The notes under the pieces are model-generated. The model had not been told where the DNA came from. It ran no database searches and was given only the letters and a program-made list of their open reading frames with translations. Source: Brachionus manjavacas (taxonomy: Eukaryota > Rotifera > Eurotatoria > Ploima > Brachionidae). From it: a DNA stretch of 64,000 bases. This document shows, piece after piece, positions 41,055 to 52,654 of this stretch (positions within the stretch are counted from its first letter, which is position 1; each line of letters begins with the position of its first letter). A program made the translations under genes and the position numbers. The stretch covers positions 2,666,001 to 2,730,000 of the forward strand of contig JAHQIY010000012.1 of NCBI GenBank assembly GCA_019054805.1, given 5' to 3'.

Positions 41055-44000
41055 TGTTAATTAAAATTTAATTTAATTTTTGACCAGAATAAAGGAAAAT
41101 TTAAGAAATTATATTTATCCTATTGATGGAAAACAAGCTACGATTAAATTTATTTCTAAGAAGAAGGCAAAAATTTACGTCAAGAAAAAAAAAACATAAT
41201 TTTTTTATTACATATGAGACCTAAGTCTGCAATAACTGCACATAGTATTAGTTCACCTTATTTAAATCACTCTTAATGGAGTTGGTCCTGCAGACTGTAT
41301 CTTGAGGTGTAGAAAACTTAAAGTAAGATTTATATTATAAGTTAATATTTTGAAACAAACATGCAGTGTTAATTTAACAACTATTAATTCATCTCTTAAA
41401 TTTTTTTATTAAAGTCAAGTCATGACTTTGACATGAAGATTTGAAGATGGCTTGAAATAACTTTACTAGTTTTATACAACTCTTATTAAGACTCCGATAT
41501 TTTTGTTATTTATTAAATGTTTTAAATTTTATCTGACAAAAAAAAGAAATTAAAGAGAATTAAAGAGAAAACTAGAATTTTTAGAGAATTTGAAAGTAAA
41601 ATTTTTGATCAAAACATTTTACATGCGCAAATAAATTTCCATGCATTTTTAGGCAAATTGAGGTTTATGATCAAATTTAAATTTCAGATCAAAATTTTTA
41701 ATCTTTGATCTAAAAAAAAAGGTTTTTTTATCAATTTTTTAAATAATAAATTTTTAAACTTTATTAAACATGATTTGTTTAATCTTTAATTAGGAAGAAA
41801 TTTGTATGAATTTTAATCTGAAGTAAAATTAAATCTAAATTAATATTTTGAAATTTTGCAATACAAAATTTAACTTTGGCTCACTGTAAAATATTTTAAT
41901 TAATAATTGATTATTATTAAAATATCATTTAAAGTCACAATTTGGATGCTTTAATGTGAATTTCAAATTTGTCTTTAAAATTTACAAATAAATATTTTAC
42001 AAAAATCAATTAAAGATCAGTCGGAAAAAAGTTTTTTTTATTTAACTAAAATAATAAACATTTGCTGTTAAATTAAAAAGAATTAACAAATTGTAATATA
42101 TTGTAATTGTAATATTACAATTTAATTGTAAATGATCAAATTTTAAAAAAGAAATTTGATCAAAAATTCTACTTTGCCAATTTTTTTTTTTACTCTTAAA
42201 AATTATCTTTTTGAGGATAACAAAAATTTTTGGTACTCATGAAAAACATGCAGAATTTCACAGCATCGTAAGAAAAGATGTTAAAAATTTTCCATTTTAA
42301 TTTCTAAGTTCAAAACTTCTAAAGGCGATTTTTTTCGATTTTTATAAAATTAAATAGTCAAAAAATTCATTTTTTAACTAAATTAGTATTTTTTATCTAG
42401 CTGAATAATTTCGCTAAAATCTTGGATCATTAGATCATTTCTGTTTATGAGGTGATTTACAGTTGACACTTCAGTGACTTACAGTGTCAAACCATTCCAT
42501 TAATGACTCTGACGGTAAAGAAATTGGTTCAGTTCAAGCACTTGGTAGAGGCCTTCTCCTTTGCGCTCTGACACCACGAGTTATAAATGTGATTATTTAG
42601 ATTTTTTAGATTAGACTTTAAAGGTAGATAAAACTAAAAACTATTTTTTCAATATTTTGATTTAGATGATTTGTTTAATTTGATTTAGTTAATTTTTGTA
42701 GAAGTTTTTACAATGGTTTGTGTGTTAGAGTTGAACTTCAAACTTAGAATTTTGGGGAGTTGTGGGTATTAACCAGTAAAAGATAAAAGAATTTATATTT
42801 TAAAGCGTTTATTGGAATCCAAGTAGTTTAATAATAAAAACAATGGTTTTTAATAGTGAATATAAATGGCACTTGACTGAAGAAAATAAAAAGAAAGTTA
42901 ATATGTTTTATAAAAACTAAAAGAATAATAAAGAAACTGAGATTGCAAACGGATTACAACATTGCTCATGTTGGCTTGCTGTGGACTAGAAGGGATGGAT
43001 CATTCCAAAATGATATTTTGCATGTTTTAAAGGTAATTTGTTTAACCAAATAAAGAACTTTTTCAAAGAGTTTGTGTAATGTTTACATTAGTATCCTTGG
43101 GCCTGTCTATCCGATCTTGTCGTAACGTATTGGAGCAGCTATTCATGCTCCTTGTAAACTTAAGCGGCCATGGTTAAGTTAATAAATTTACCATTGATAT
43201 CGACAAAGATGTCGCTATATCACAGTTTGATATTTTGAATTTCGTTCTAATTGTCACGCCAATAAATGGATGACATAAGCAAGGATAAATAAAAGATTGT
43301 TTAATATTCAAAAACTGACAAGTAAAAAAGAGTCAAAACAGCAAATTATACCACTATTTTAATATCAATACCAAATTTTTTTATTTGAACAAATATAATA
43401 AGAATGTTCCAATTTTTGTACCATATTTCGATTACATTTACCATACTTTGCAAAACAGTACTAAAAATTTTAAAAAAATATTGTTAACATTATTTTATTT
43501 CTCGATGCTGTCGACACCAGTATTATCTATTATACCTGAGCTGGTATTAGGACTATCAGAACAAATTCTTTAGAGTATGTTTCTTTTTCTTTGATTCCTT
43601 TATCTTCCTTAGCTGATACTTAATCTAAGTTATAGCTAATTTATTTAACAAAAACGATCAATAATCAAAAAAATTCAGGTTATGTTAACTCAGAAATTCA
43701 AATTATAAAATAAGTTTATTTTTTCAATAAAAAAATTATACATTTTAAAACATCAAATTTGTTGGTCTTTAAAATTTTTCTAGTAAAATTAATTAAAAAC
43801 TTTAAACATATCTAAGTTCAATAAAAAGGGATATTTTAAAATTTTATTACAATTAATGATATTTAAAATCTTTTCTAGATATGTCTTGGCTTTTGATGTC
43901 ATCGCCACTTCTAACCATGTAATATTCACTAATACGTTGTATAGTTTTCCCACGCTTATCCAAGCATGGCTTTCCAAAAGATCGATGGTAATAATCAGCT

Positions 44001-44085
44001 CTTTTTGAATTTTTTTTAGATTTAAATTTTCAAAATTGACAATTTTGTAGTAATTTCCGATTTTTTTTTGTAGATAATAAATGAT
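41055..44085. other. AT-rich intergenic DNA with scattered relics
   Basis: A minus-strand scrap at 42470-42560 (NFFTVRVINGM) recalls LINE C-termini. 42806-42958 is the second copy of a dispersed repeat. A 41585/42175 inverted pair (AATTTTTGATCAAA) is weak. No gene seen. Confidence 0.45.
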
Positions 44086-44089
44086 GGCT

Positions 44090-46992
44090 TTGTGGTTTGA
44101 GCATTTAGACCCTTTTTATCATAAAAAAAACAACCAACGGAACAGGTAGCTTAATGGGTCTCGAAAAATAGATGAACGATCAAATTTTCACGAGCTAGAT
44201 GAACACATCTCAAAAAAGATCATTCATGCTGCTCAAAAAAGTATACTCTTCCACTCTCAAAAGTTTTTTAAATCTAGTTTATCAAAAAAATATTGTAGCA
44301 TTAATTAAGGAACGAAGAATAGTAAAAAGACTCCAAAAATCTAGAAGTCTTTCTCTTAGGTAGCTTTTAATAAGCCTGCATCTGAGCTAGGTCTCAGTCT
44401 ACAAGAAATTTGGAACCAAACTGGCTCGAGTTCATAAATAAATCAGGAAAAAATCCACTGTCAACTAGACCTTTTTGGAGGAAAAAAGTCTAGATCAAAA
44501 AAACCTACAAGACAAATACCTTCACTATTTAAAGATGAAGAGGAATATAATTCAGATACAGAAAAAGAAAAAATTTGTGGCGATCTTTTGGCAAAAACCT
44601 TTGGCCCTCATCTTAATTTTGTTGAATCCGACGATAATAGTATAGTATCATCAGAATTAAGAGATTTCATATGAATAAAGGTAAAAAATAATTTTAACGA
44701 GCCTATCACTCTTTAGAAATTACAAATTCCTTAAAAAAACTAAAAGAACTAGCGGGTTCTGGTCTAGATCGTATCCACTACCTTATGTTAAAAACTAGCC
44801 TTCAGGAACTTGAGTGAACTTATATGAAATTAGTTAACTCTTTAACATGAGTTTGGAACTAGGCCAAGTCCCAAAATCCTTGAAAATAGCAAATATAACC
44901 ATGATACCTAAGAAATCTTCTCCCACTCAAGACCCTAATAACTATTGTCCATTTTGTATTGCAAGTTGCCTTGGCAAGGTGTAAATAATACTTGAACGCA
45001 TTATTTACACTAGGATATATAATTTTCTTGAGAACAATAAATTACTTATTCAAGAGCAATCAGGATTTAGAAAACAAAGACGCACTGCAGATAATCTTCA
45101 TTTTCTTATTCAAAAAGTTTTAGTCTTTTAATAGAAATAAAAAAGTCTGTTGTCTTTATTTTGAGATTTCTATGGCTTTTGAAAGAGTTTGTCACGATGC
45201 ACTAATTTACAAGCTAATTAAAATTAATCTACCTACTTATCTTCTTTACTGGATAAGATCGTTTCTGCATTTAAGATCTTTTAGAGTAAATGTAAATGGC
45301 CATCTATGTGATCAATATCTTATTAAAGCAGGAGTTTCACTAGGGTCAGTAATTAGTCCACAAGAAAAAATATGCGTAAGCAAAGCTTTATGTGTGAGTA
45401 ACGAAACTTTAGAATTTTTTTTCAAAAAATTTAATTTAATATAAAATTAATATTGAAATTATGATCAAAATAAATAATTGAAAAAATCTAGTATAATCGT
45501 GTTTATAAAAAAATACATGGTTAATAATTAAAGTTCATCATCATCATCAACGGTTTCTTCGGTATTCTTGGTAGCGCGTTGAGTTTATGAATGGTGTTGT
45601 TGATGTTTATTAGTTGTTGTTTTATTGTTTAAAATTTTTAATTTTTGTATGCTATGTTTTTTTTTAGTTTTTGACAGAGAAAAAAAAATAGCAAAAAGTA
45701 ATGTTTTATTTGCAAATTTTAATTGGTAAATTTTCAATTTTTTTTTGCAAATTTAGAATAGTATATGTTAAGGCTTTATTAAAAATTCTCAGCCAGAAAA
45801 ATATTTTCTAATCGCGCATTCTAAATTTACAATACACTCTCATTGTGAGACTATATAGCTCGTCACGACTGCTTCGTTCCTCGCAATAAAACATTCAGTC
45901 AATATTCACTTCTTTTTGCAGGTGATTTGGCTAAATTTTTTATTTTCAAAATGATAGAAAATCTTGAAAACGTGATTAATAAATACCTAAAAGAAGTTGA
46001 TTGATTGCTTTCAAATGGAAAATGAAAATTTCCATTAAAAAGCCATGTTACATGATCTTTTAGGAATAAAACTAAAGTTAAAATCAATCTTGACCTTAAA
46101 ATTGATGATAACTTTTTTAATAATGAGGAAAAAGTTAAATTCATAGGCATCACATTGGACTCAAAACTAACCTTTGGTCCAAAGGTAGATGAATTAAAAG
46201 AGCGCTGTAAATCAAGGCTTAGCTTGATAAAATACCTCTCAAATAGGAAATGAGGTATAGAACCAAAAACATTAGATAATCTTTACAAATCTGTGATAAG
46301 AGCAATCTTGGATTATTCTTTTCCTTGTTTGAATTCATTCCCAGAAATTTATATCAAAAAAATACAAGTTATTCAAAATTCAGATATATGATACCTCCTC
46401 AAATATAATGCACCAAGAGGCAGAGTTGGTCAAAAGTCAAGTCTGAACTTTGACTAAAAATTTTTGTTTTAAATAAAATTTAGTTCTCGAATTTCAATGT
46501 TTTTAAATTACATTTTATCATTGTTAATTTTCTGTAATTTGGTGTTAATATAGAACGATGAGGTCTAATATTCTAGCCTGAAAATAATTAAGTTGACTTG
46601 GGTGGACTCAAGTTAAAGTTTGACTTTTGACCAACTCTGCCAAGAGGCTTTCAATAAACTTAAACTACTAACAGTCTCAAATTGACTATTTGAATTGAGT
46701 GAGAGATATGTGGGGAAAAGATTGAGTCTTTCTGTTCCATCGGTCGTAAGACTGGTAGAAGAAAAGAGAGAAGGTTTTGAATCAAGATATATCGAATAGC
46801 CAACTCCATTGTGTAATTGCTACCCAACAATTTCTTCTTTTTTTCCCGAACTATCAAATAAATTTAAACATGTCTAACCTCTAGCTATTTCAAATTATCG
46901 TTCTTAATTTTATTTTATTTTATTTTTATTTTCATTTTATATATTTTTATTCTGAAGGAGTATTGACTCGGTACAGATTTGCAAATAAATAA
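44090..46992 (+). mobile_element. LINE A, longest copy in the window, inactive
   Basis: Begins in the endonuclease-RT linker (HELDEHISKKIIHAAQKSI at about 44210; QIPSLFKDEEEYNSDTEKEK at about 44530). It continues through RT fingers (KIANITMIPKKSSPTQDPNN), palm (DALIYKLIKINLPTYLLYWI, AGVSLGSVISP), a catalytic motif altered to LFAGDLAKFF at about 45920, and the C-terminal YPTPLCNCYL-like end at 46800. The 3' hairpin GAAGGAGTATTGACTCGG and AATAAATAAG tail are at 46951-46992. Foreign segments lie at about 45361-45897 and 46421-46639. Many stops. Confidence 0.85.
46421..46639. mobile_element. hAT-type MITE inside LINE A, 8-bp target duplication
   Basis: A 219-bp element, CAGAGTTGGTCAAAAGTC to GACTTTTGACCAACTCTG, flanked by CCAAGAGG at 46413-46420 and 46640-46647. 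Skipping it restores the LINE reading NIMHQEAFNKLKLLTVS exactly, so its boundaries are certain. Confidence 0.95.
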
Positions 46993-47333
46993 GATGAACG
47001 GCCGCCGTCCCCGTTTTTAAGTGATCATCGATCTAAATAAAAATTAAATTCTATTTTTAGACAAAATTTATTTAAAAAAACAAAATAGTAAAAAAATTTT
47101 GATTTTGTCATTTCACATCGAATTTAAAAAACCAAAGCTACAACAAATAGTAAAAAACTAAAATAGAAAAAAAAAAGTTAATAAATTAAAACGCTGACTT
47201 AGTTTAATGTTAAAGCGAATTGTTTTTTATTTTTTGTTTTGTTTTGTTTTGTAAGAAATAAAGAATGGAATATAAATAGAAAATAATGACTAGGTTCAAT
47301 TCATTTTAATTAAAACAAAAGAAAATCGGTTTT

Positions 47334-47339
47334 TTATTT
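47334..47339 (-). promoter_or_regulatory. Candidate poly(A) signal of ONECUT gene
   Basis: AATAAA on the minus strand, 184 bp after the stop codon. Between them is a (GAA)n-like tract on the plus strand at 47407-47430. Confidence 0.35.
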
Positions 47340-47522
47340 ATATGACTTAGATTGGAATGTAAAAAAAATACATAGTAGAACAAAAATGCGTATACAAAAA
47401 AAGATAAGAAGAAGAAGAAGAAGAAAAAGAGAGTATAGTGTGATTCGTATAGGCACAAAAAACGATATAACAATCCCGCAATGGCCACGTTCACTGTGTG
47501 TTTGTGTGTGTGTTCGATGGGC

Positions 47523-49421
47523 TCATTTTTGAGTGCTACAATTGCTGTTCTCGTCGTCCTGGTCCTTCCACTTGTCCATAGATCGCCTGCGCGCGTTCAT
47601 AAAAAAGTTGCTCACAGTGGCCACCTCGAGACCGAGCTGTTGGGCAATGGTGACCTGCATTTCTTTGGATGGCCGCTTGGTCTCTTTGAAAATGGCCTGC
47701 AAAGTGCGTCTCTGAATGTCGGTGAAGACCAAGCGTGGCTTTTTGGCATGGTGTCCACTCTGGCTCGCCTGGGTCGGCTGTTGCTGCTGCTGCTGCTGTT
47801 GGTTCTGATTCTGCATCTGATGATCAATGATTATTTGATTTATCTGCATCATTCGGCTCTGCTTGACGCTCTCCTCCTCTTCCTCGCTCTCTTCGTCGTC
47901 TTCGTCGTCGGCGGCCTCTTCGTCGCCGTCCTCGTCGTCGTCGTCGTCGTCGTCTTTGCGCTTAACGGCCGCGGCCTGTCTCAGCGCGTTCATCCTCTGC
48001 GACTCGGGCTCCTGCAGCCACTTGTACATGCGCCTGAAGGTCTCGCGGCCCGACTTCAACTTCGACCACGGCTTCGGGTTCCTCAGCAAGTCGGACAGAG
48101 TTCCCTGGCTGCGGCAAAGCACTCGCTGCGCGAACACCGCCTGCGGAATGCTGTACCTCTTGAGCTCAGAGCTTATTTTGTGCGCCAGCTCCTTCGTGTT
48201 GATTTCCTCCATTTGGGAGTTGGTGGGCGAAGGAATGGACTGTGCGCTCTTCGCCTGGCCGCAGTCCACGCTCAGCTCGGCCTCTTTTTTGTCGGCTGCG
48301 GGCTCGGGCGTGCTCGACTGGACCATGTAGGAGGCGGGCACACTCTCCAGCAGGTGCTCTTGCTGCATGTAGTCCGGCTTGGGCATGTCGGCCGTGGCCG
48401 GCTGCAATGTGGCGTAGGTGGCGCTCGCCTGCTCCTCCATCGCCACACACTGGTTCATCAGCATTAGCTTGTCGTCCTGGACATTGGACGACGACGAGGA
48501 CGACGACGGCGAACTGTTGGATGGAGTCTCGAAGTCTTGGCTTAGCAGAATCAATTTGTCGTTTTGAGTGTTTATTTTGTTAAGGATGTTGTACAAAAAA
48601 TTGTCTTCGTCTTGATTTTGATTTTCGCACAAGTTAACGGCTACGTTGCAGTCTTCGACTATGTCGTGTAGTTGATGCTGTTGCTGCTGTGGTTGTTGTT
48701 GCTGGTGATGCTGGTGCTGGTGCTGGTGTTGCAGTTGGTGGGAGTGGGGCATGAAGTGTTGATTGGAGGAGAGAGAAGAGTTGGAGGAGAGCGATGATAT
48801 GTCGTCCTCGGAGGCCAGCTGGTACTGGCTCAGCGGCGTCTGGTAGCTCGACTCGTCGATGGTTGTGTTTGTCGAGTTTAGCAATTGAATTAGATCGAGC
48901 GAGTTTTGATTCGATGTGTGCTGATTGTTGTTGTTGTTGTTGTTCAGACAGTTAAGGGTGATGGAATTGTGCGGTATGTCCGACTCGTAGTAGTACGACT
49001 GGTACTGTTGGTCGAGGTGAACTTGCTGCTGTTGCTGCTGCTGCTGCTGTTGTTGTTGTTGTTGTTGTGCGTACTGCATTTGCTGCATTTGGGCTTGGGG
49101 CGGCTGCTGCTGCTGTTGCTGTTGGTGTTGCATGCGCAAGTCAAGTATCAAATCTTTGACTTTTTTGTTACGGTTGGGATTTTTGATCTGCTGTGATGGA
49201 TGCATGTAAGAAGCTGCCTTTTTGTTGTACGGGTCGTCGAAGTAGGAGTTTGGCGCGTATGCGTAATTTTGGCATTGTGTGTTCATTAGGTTGTGGTTCG
49301 GCTGAAATTGAGGAATAGTGTTTGATTGATTTAGATGGTGATTGTGTAATTGAGTTGCATTATGTAGACTACTAACTGATTGATTTGAAAAATTGTTAAA
49401 ATCAGCCATTAGCCTAAACAT
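47523..49421 (-). CDS. ONECUT: ONECUT-family CUT-homeodomain transcription factor
   Basis: Sequence-specific nuclear transcription factor of the HNF6/ONECUT family, which in animals acts in neural and endodermal differentiation. From ATG 49421 (G at -3) it has 632 residues; ATG 49409 (MADFNNF) is an alternative start. The N-terminal half is low-complexity (poly-Q, poly-N, His/Gln and Ser runs). A single CUT domain (about 407-484: ELAHKISSELKRYSIPQAVF, CRSQGTLSDLLRNPKPW) is followed by an acidic and poly-Q linker of about 75 residues. The homeodomain is at about 559-618 (RLVFTDIQRRTLQAIF, RPSKEMQ, VSNFFMNARRR). Phe48 and Met50 of the homeodomain are the ONECUT signature. CUT and homeodomain lie in one exon. 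The coding sequence is much richer in GC than its surroundings, so it stands out as a maintained gene. Confidence 0.95.
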   Translation of the reverse strand: MFRLMADFNNFSNQSVSSLHNATQLHNHHLNQSNTIPQFQPNHNLMNTQCQNYAYAPNSYFDDPYNKKAASYMHPSQQIKNPNRNKKVKDLILDLRMQHQQQQQQQPPQAQMQQMQYAQQQQQQQQQQQQQQQVHLDQQYQSYYYESDIPHNSITLNCLNNNNNNNQHTSNQNSLDLIQLLNSTNTTIDESSYQTPLSQYQLASEDDISSLSSNSSLSSNQHFMPHSHQLQHQHQHQHHQQQQPQQQQHQLHDIVEDCNVAVNLCENQNQDEDNFLYNILNKINTQNDKLILLSQDFETPSNSSPSSSSSSSNVQDDKLMLMNQCVAMEEQASATYATLQPATADMPKPDYMQQEHLLESVPASYMVQSSTPEPAADKKEAELSVDCGQAKSAQSIPSPTNSQMEEINTKELAHKISSELKRYSIPQAVFAQRVLCRSQGTLSDLLRNPKPWSKLKSGRETFRRMYKWLQEPESQRMNALRQAAAVKRKDDDDDDDEDGDEEAADDEDDEESEEEEESVKQSRMMQINQIIIDHQMQNQNQQQQQQQQPTQASQSGHHAKKPRLVFTDIQRRTLQAIFKETKRPSKEMQVTIAQQLGLEVATVSNFFMNARRRSMDKWKDQDDENSNCSTQK

Positions 49422-49430
49422 TACGATCAA

Positions 49431-51640
49431 ATATTTAAAATCTAAAATCGAACAAATTTTATTTTTTTAAATCAATTAGTTCGATGCGTGATTCTTGTAT
49501 TTAAAAAAGACAAAAAAAATGGTCAGTGTTGTTTAAACGACTAAATCTTGCAGCCTGATATCAGACAAAACCTTGCCGATGCTATTTATTAATTTTGCCC
49601 TCTGCCGTTTTTAAGACAATATATGTGTCGCCAATTAAATTTAAAAGGCGATGCTGTAGTGGGTACAACAACTTCTAAAGGCTTTTGGAGATCTGGACTG
49701 GAACTCTGATGCAGACAAACAAATGCAATGATAAAAAAATTTTGATCTTTACCCTGTGCTTTTATTAGCCACCTGGTTTATGGCCATCGCCAATTTACAG
49801 ATGGTTGCTACATTTCATCGAAAAAATGGAACCTGACACAAGAGCAATGGTTATGATAAAAATAATGGTGCCCCATATTTAACTTATATTGTTCAGCAAG
49901 GAGTTAGACTTGTCACTGAATACATGCTACTGGTAGAATAAATTTTAAGATAGTCTAAGGAAAATGCTGTCACAAAGCCTAAAATTATTATTTAGTAAAT
50001 TACGGAGAGAATAACACATAAAATAATTTGTCAACTCTCTTAGCCAAATTCTCGGTCTGACATTTGAATGTTCGGTTCTTTCGCGTATAAGACAAAAAAG
50101 TGGTCAGTGTCACTCAGCACGCCATTGATATGCCCTTTATACCGAATCCTGCAATATATAACAAGTAAAAATTCGTTCCATTAGCACTATTTAAAAATTT
50201 TAGGCCAACTTATGATAATAAGACAAAATGTGTGTCACTATGGACTTGGTGCTAGTCAAAAAAGTGAGAAGCTGTCAATAAGGCCATGACACTATTGAGT
50301 AATCTTAAATGATTAGTTAGTAAATTAAGGAGTGTATGATAGACAAAAGAAAACAACACAAAAAAACTAAAATCAATATATTGATTTTTATCAGAAACAT
50401 TTTTTGAATATAAAAGCCATGATGAACGAAAAAATTATTCTGACAGAAGAAATTGAGATTAGAACGATTGTGAGTTTAGAGATGATTGAGTTCAGAGTTC
50501 ACGCTCAGTCCGAATGTGCGGGCACGCGCTCACACTCCACTTCTGCAAGCACAAAATGAAGTTCCATATTCTTTTTTTCACTCTCTCTCTTTCTCTAGTT
50601 CTAACGACAAACTAAAATTTTACAACAACAACAAAAACTGAAAATAAGACGAGGAAGAAGAAAAAGAAGAAAAATAACGAACTAAACAAAATCATAAATT
50701 ATTATCGCTTAATAACAAATCATAATTTTTTAGATTTTATCGATTTTTTCTTTTTTTTTGTTTCTTTTTTGTGTTGTCGAAAACAGCACACGAGCCATTA
50801 ATTGACAAATACTCACGCACGAGCTTGTCATTCAAAGGCCTCATCATAATTTATTATTTTTTCCAGAAATCTAATCCTTATCGGCTCTTTTACTAAACAA
50901 TGACAATAATCACTCAAGAGTAGTTAATTAACAAACCCAGCTGGCTTTTTCTCTATTCATTCGTTTGCTCTCGTTCTGTTTAATATTTCTTCTTTTGTTT
51001 CCTCTTATTTCATTTATCGAGAGCAATCCTATTGGACTATTGGCATTTATCGATTTTATTCCGGCTTCCAGTTTCTTTTTTTCCATCATAGACAAACATA
51101 AATTATGAAAATGGCGCCAACTTTTCGCACTCAGCCTTATTCGAGTGTAAAAACATTCAACAGACTCCACAATCACTTGCTATCCTACATAAGCTAATTG
51201 CAAAATACATTTCTACAACCACAATTCAACAATTACATTTTGAACACTCTTAAAAAGAAATAAAATTTCTGTCACATTTCAATCTACAGCTCAAAAGCCA
51301 GTAGATTGTATTGTTACATTTTGTAAAAGTGGCGCTTTAAAATAAATAGTTTTTTTTAACATTAACAGAAAAATTTAAAATCTAAACTCAAACTAATTTA
51401 ACTTTTTTCAAATTTTTTTTTATTTTTTTACACTGTGTGGTATCAAAAATCAATCAAGTGGCTGAAAGAAAGAGCCAAGTCTCCATTCCGACCGGCCAAG
51501 GCTTCGCCTAAATTATTTTTAAAATAAATAAAAAAATAAAACAAATAAATCCAAAACCTGCTATTCTGTCCTTAATATATACTCAATGCATCTTTTAAGC
51601 CTTGGATCCCCAATTCCTCGGTATGAAACTAACTGTCCAT
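49431..51640 (-). promoter_or_regulatory. Upstream region of ONECUT gene
   Basis: Non-coding, somewhat higher in complexity than the neighbouring AT-rich DNA. It has a repeated pair of motifs (GACAAAA..TGGTCAGTGT at about 49508 and 50091; TTAGTAAATTA near 49991 and 50318), a (CT)n tract at 50580-50600, and ATCGAT/AAATCGATAAA sites at about 50735 and 51045. A promoter or 5' UTR exon is likely here, but I cannot fix a transcription start. Confidence 0.4.
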
Positions 51641-51644
51641 TTCA

Positions 51645-51790
51645 AAGAAGCGTGTAGCCGAATGGTTTGCGTGTTAGTCATGCAAGCAGAGGATCGAGGG
51701 TTCAAACCCACTGAGGGTGAAAAAATCTTCAAAATATCTCTGCAATGTGGGGCGAATGTTTAAACCTCTTTCATCATAAAAATATCATAC
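51645..51790 (+). mobile_element. tRNA-derived SINE, 5' head
   Basis: It has pol III box A-like TGTAGCCGAATGGTT and box B GGTTCAAACCC about 40 bp downstream. The sequence CTTCAAAATATCTCTGCA, then GGGGCGAATGTTTAAA, is shared with the SINE at 52655-52850. The cloverleaf is not complete, so it is not a working tRNA gene. Confidence 0.7.
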
Positions 51791-51799
51791 AAAAATGTG

Positions 51800-52250
51800 A
51801 ATTATCATACAAAAATTTCAAAACAAAATTTTAATTCTTAATAAAAATATGGCTTTTGAACTACAGATTATTCTGTAATTTTTAAAAGGTGAAACAAACA
51901 GTGTTTCATTTAACAGTCCAATTTAAGAAAAAATTTAAATGATTGTTTCCCAATAAATTGATTTTTTTAAATCAAATTGAATGTTAACATTGAAATGAAA
52001 AATTAAACTTTTACAATTGTAACGATGACAGAATTTTAACATTTAAATAAAAAAAATTTTTTATTACAAAATGCAAAAAAATATTCTGTTTCGAATAGAT
52101 CATCTAGACAAGAAATAAATAAATTCCAAAATTTTGATATTTTTTTATCAATAAAAAGTAATCTTTTTTGTTGAATTTAGTGAAACATATTTTGTTTCAT
52201 GTTGTTTCATTATCAAATTTTGAAAAGCTCAATTTTGTCAATTTAAATTA
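51800..52250. other. AT-rich intergenic DNA
   Basis: Several GTTTCATT/AATGAAAC repeats, otherwise nothing recognised. Confidence 0.5.
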
Positions 52251-52523
52251 ATGAAAAAGAATTTTATTTTTGTAATTTGGAAAGGTTTGTATGAAATTTC
52301 ACAATGCCATGTATTGAACTCTGTGCCAGATCAGAGCGTTGCTCAAATTGGTACTAGAAAGGAGAAGAATGCCTTCCCATTATCCACTAGGATAGAAAAT
52401 GGAAAATTATTAATTCAAATAAGCTGGGTAAAAAGTGGAGTGATATTTTACGTAAAATTCAGCGAAAAAAAAATTCCAAATTTAGAAAAAAAAAATAAAA
52501 TTGAGCCACCGAAGTTGACGTAA
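52251..52523 (+). CDS. Hypothetical 90-residue ORF
   Basis: MKKNFIFVIWKGLYEISQCH, later NAFPLSTRIENGKLLIQISW and SGVIFYVKF, with a Lys-rich C-terminus. An AATAAA lies about 35 bp after the stop (52559). The composition is more protein-like than neighbouring chance ORFs, but no family is recognised. It could be a small gene or a transposon remnant between the SINE copies. Confidence 0.3.
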   Translation: MKKNFIFVIWKGLYEISQCHVLNSVPDQSVAQIGTRKEKNAFPLSTRIENGKLLIQISWVKSGVIFYVKFSEKKIPNLEKKNKIEPPKLT

Positions 52524-52654
52524 ATTTAGGTTAATTTGTGTAAGAATGGTAAAAAATCAATAAAGAAAGGAAAAATGGATTTTTTATTTTACAATTTATG
52601 GCAATAAAAATTTACAAAAAAAAAGCACTTACCACTCCTTTAAATCTCCTTTTC

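Noticed and set aside
42806-43300. LTR or other virus-like element end
   Set aside because: Only a dispersed repeat and AT-rich DNA are visible; no paired long terminal repeats, gag, integrase or capsid motifs were recognised.
47481-48467. Long plus-strand open frame (about 330 codons) opposite ONECUT
   Set aside because: Leu/Val/Ala-rich shadow of GC-rich minus-strand codons; the minus strand has clear CUT and homeodomain motifs.
51645-51725. tRNA gene
   Set aside because: Box A and box B are present, but acceptor and D stems do not pair, and the following sequence matches the SINE at 52655-52850.
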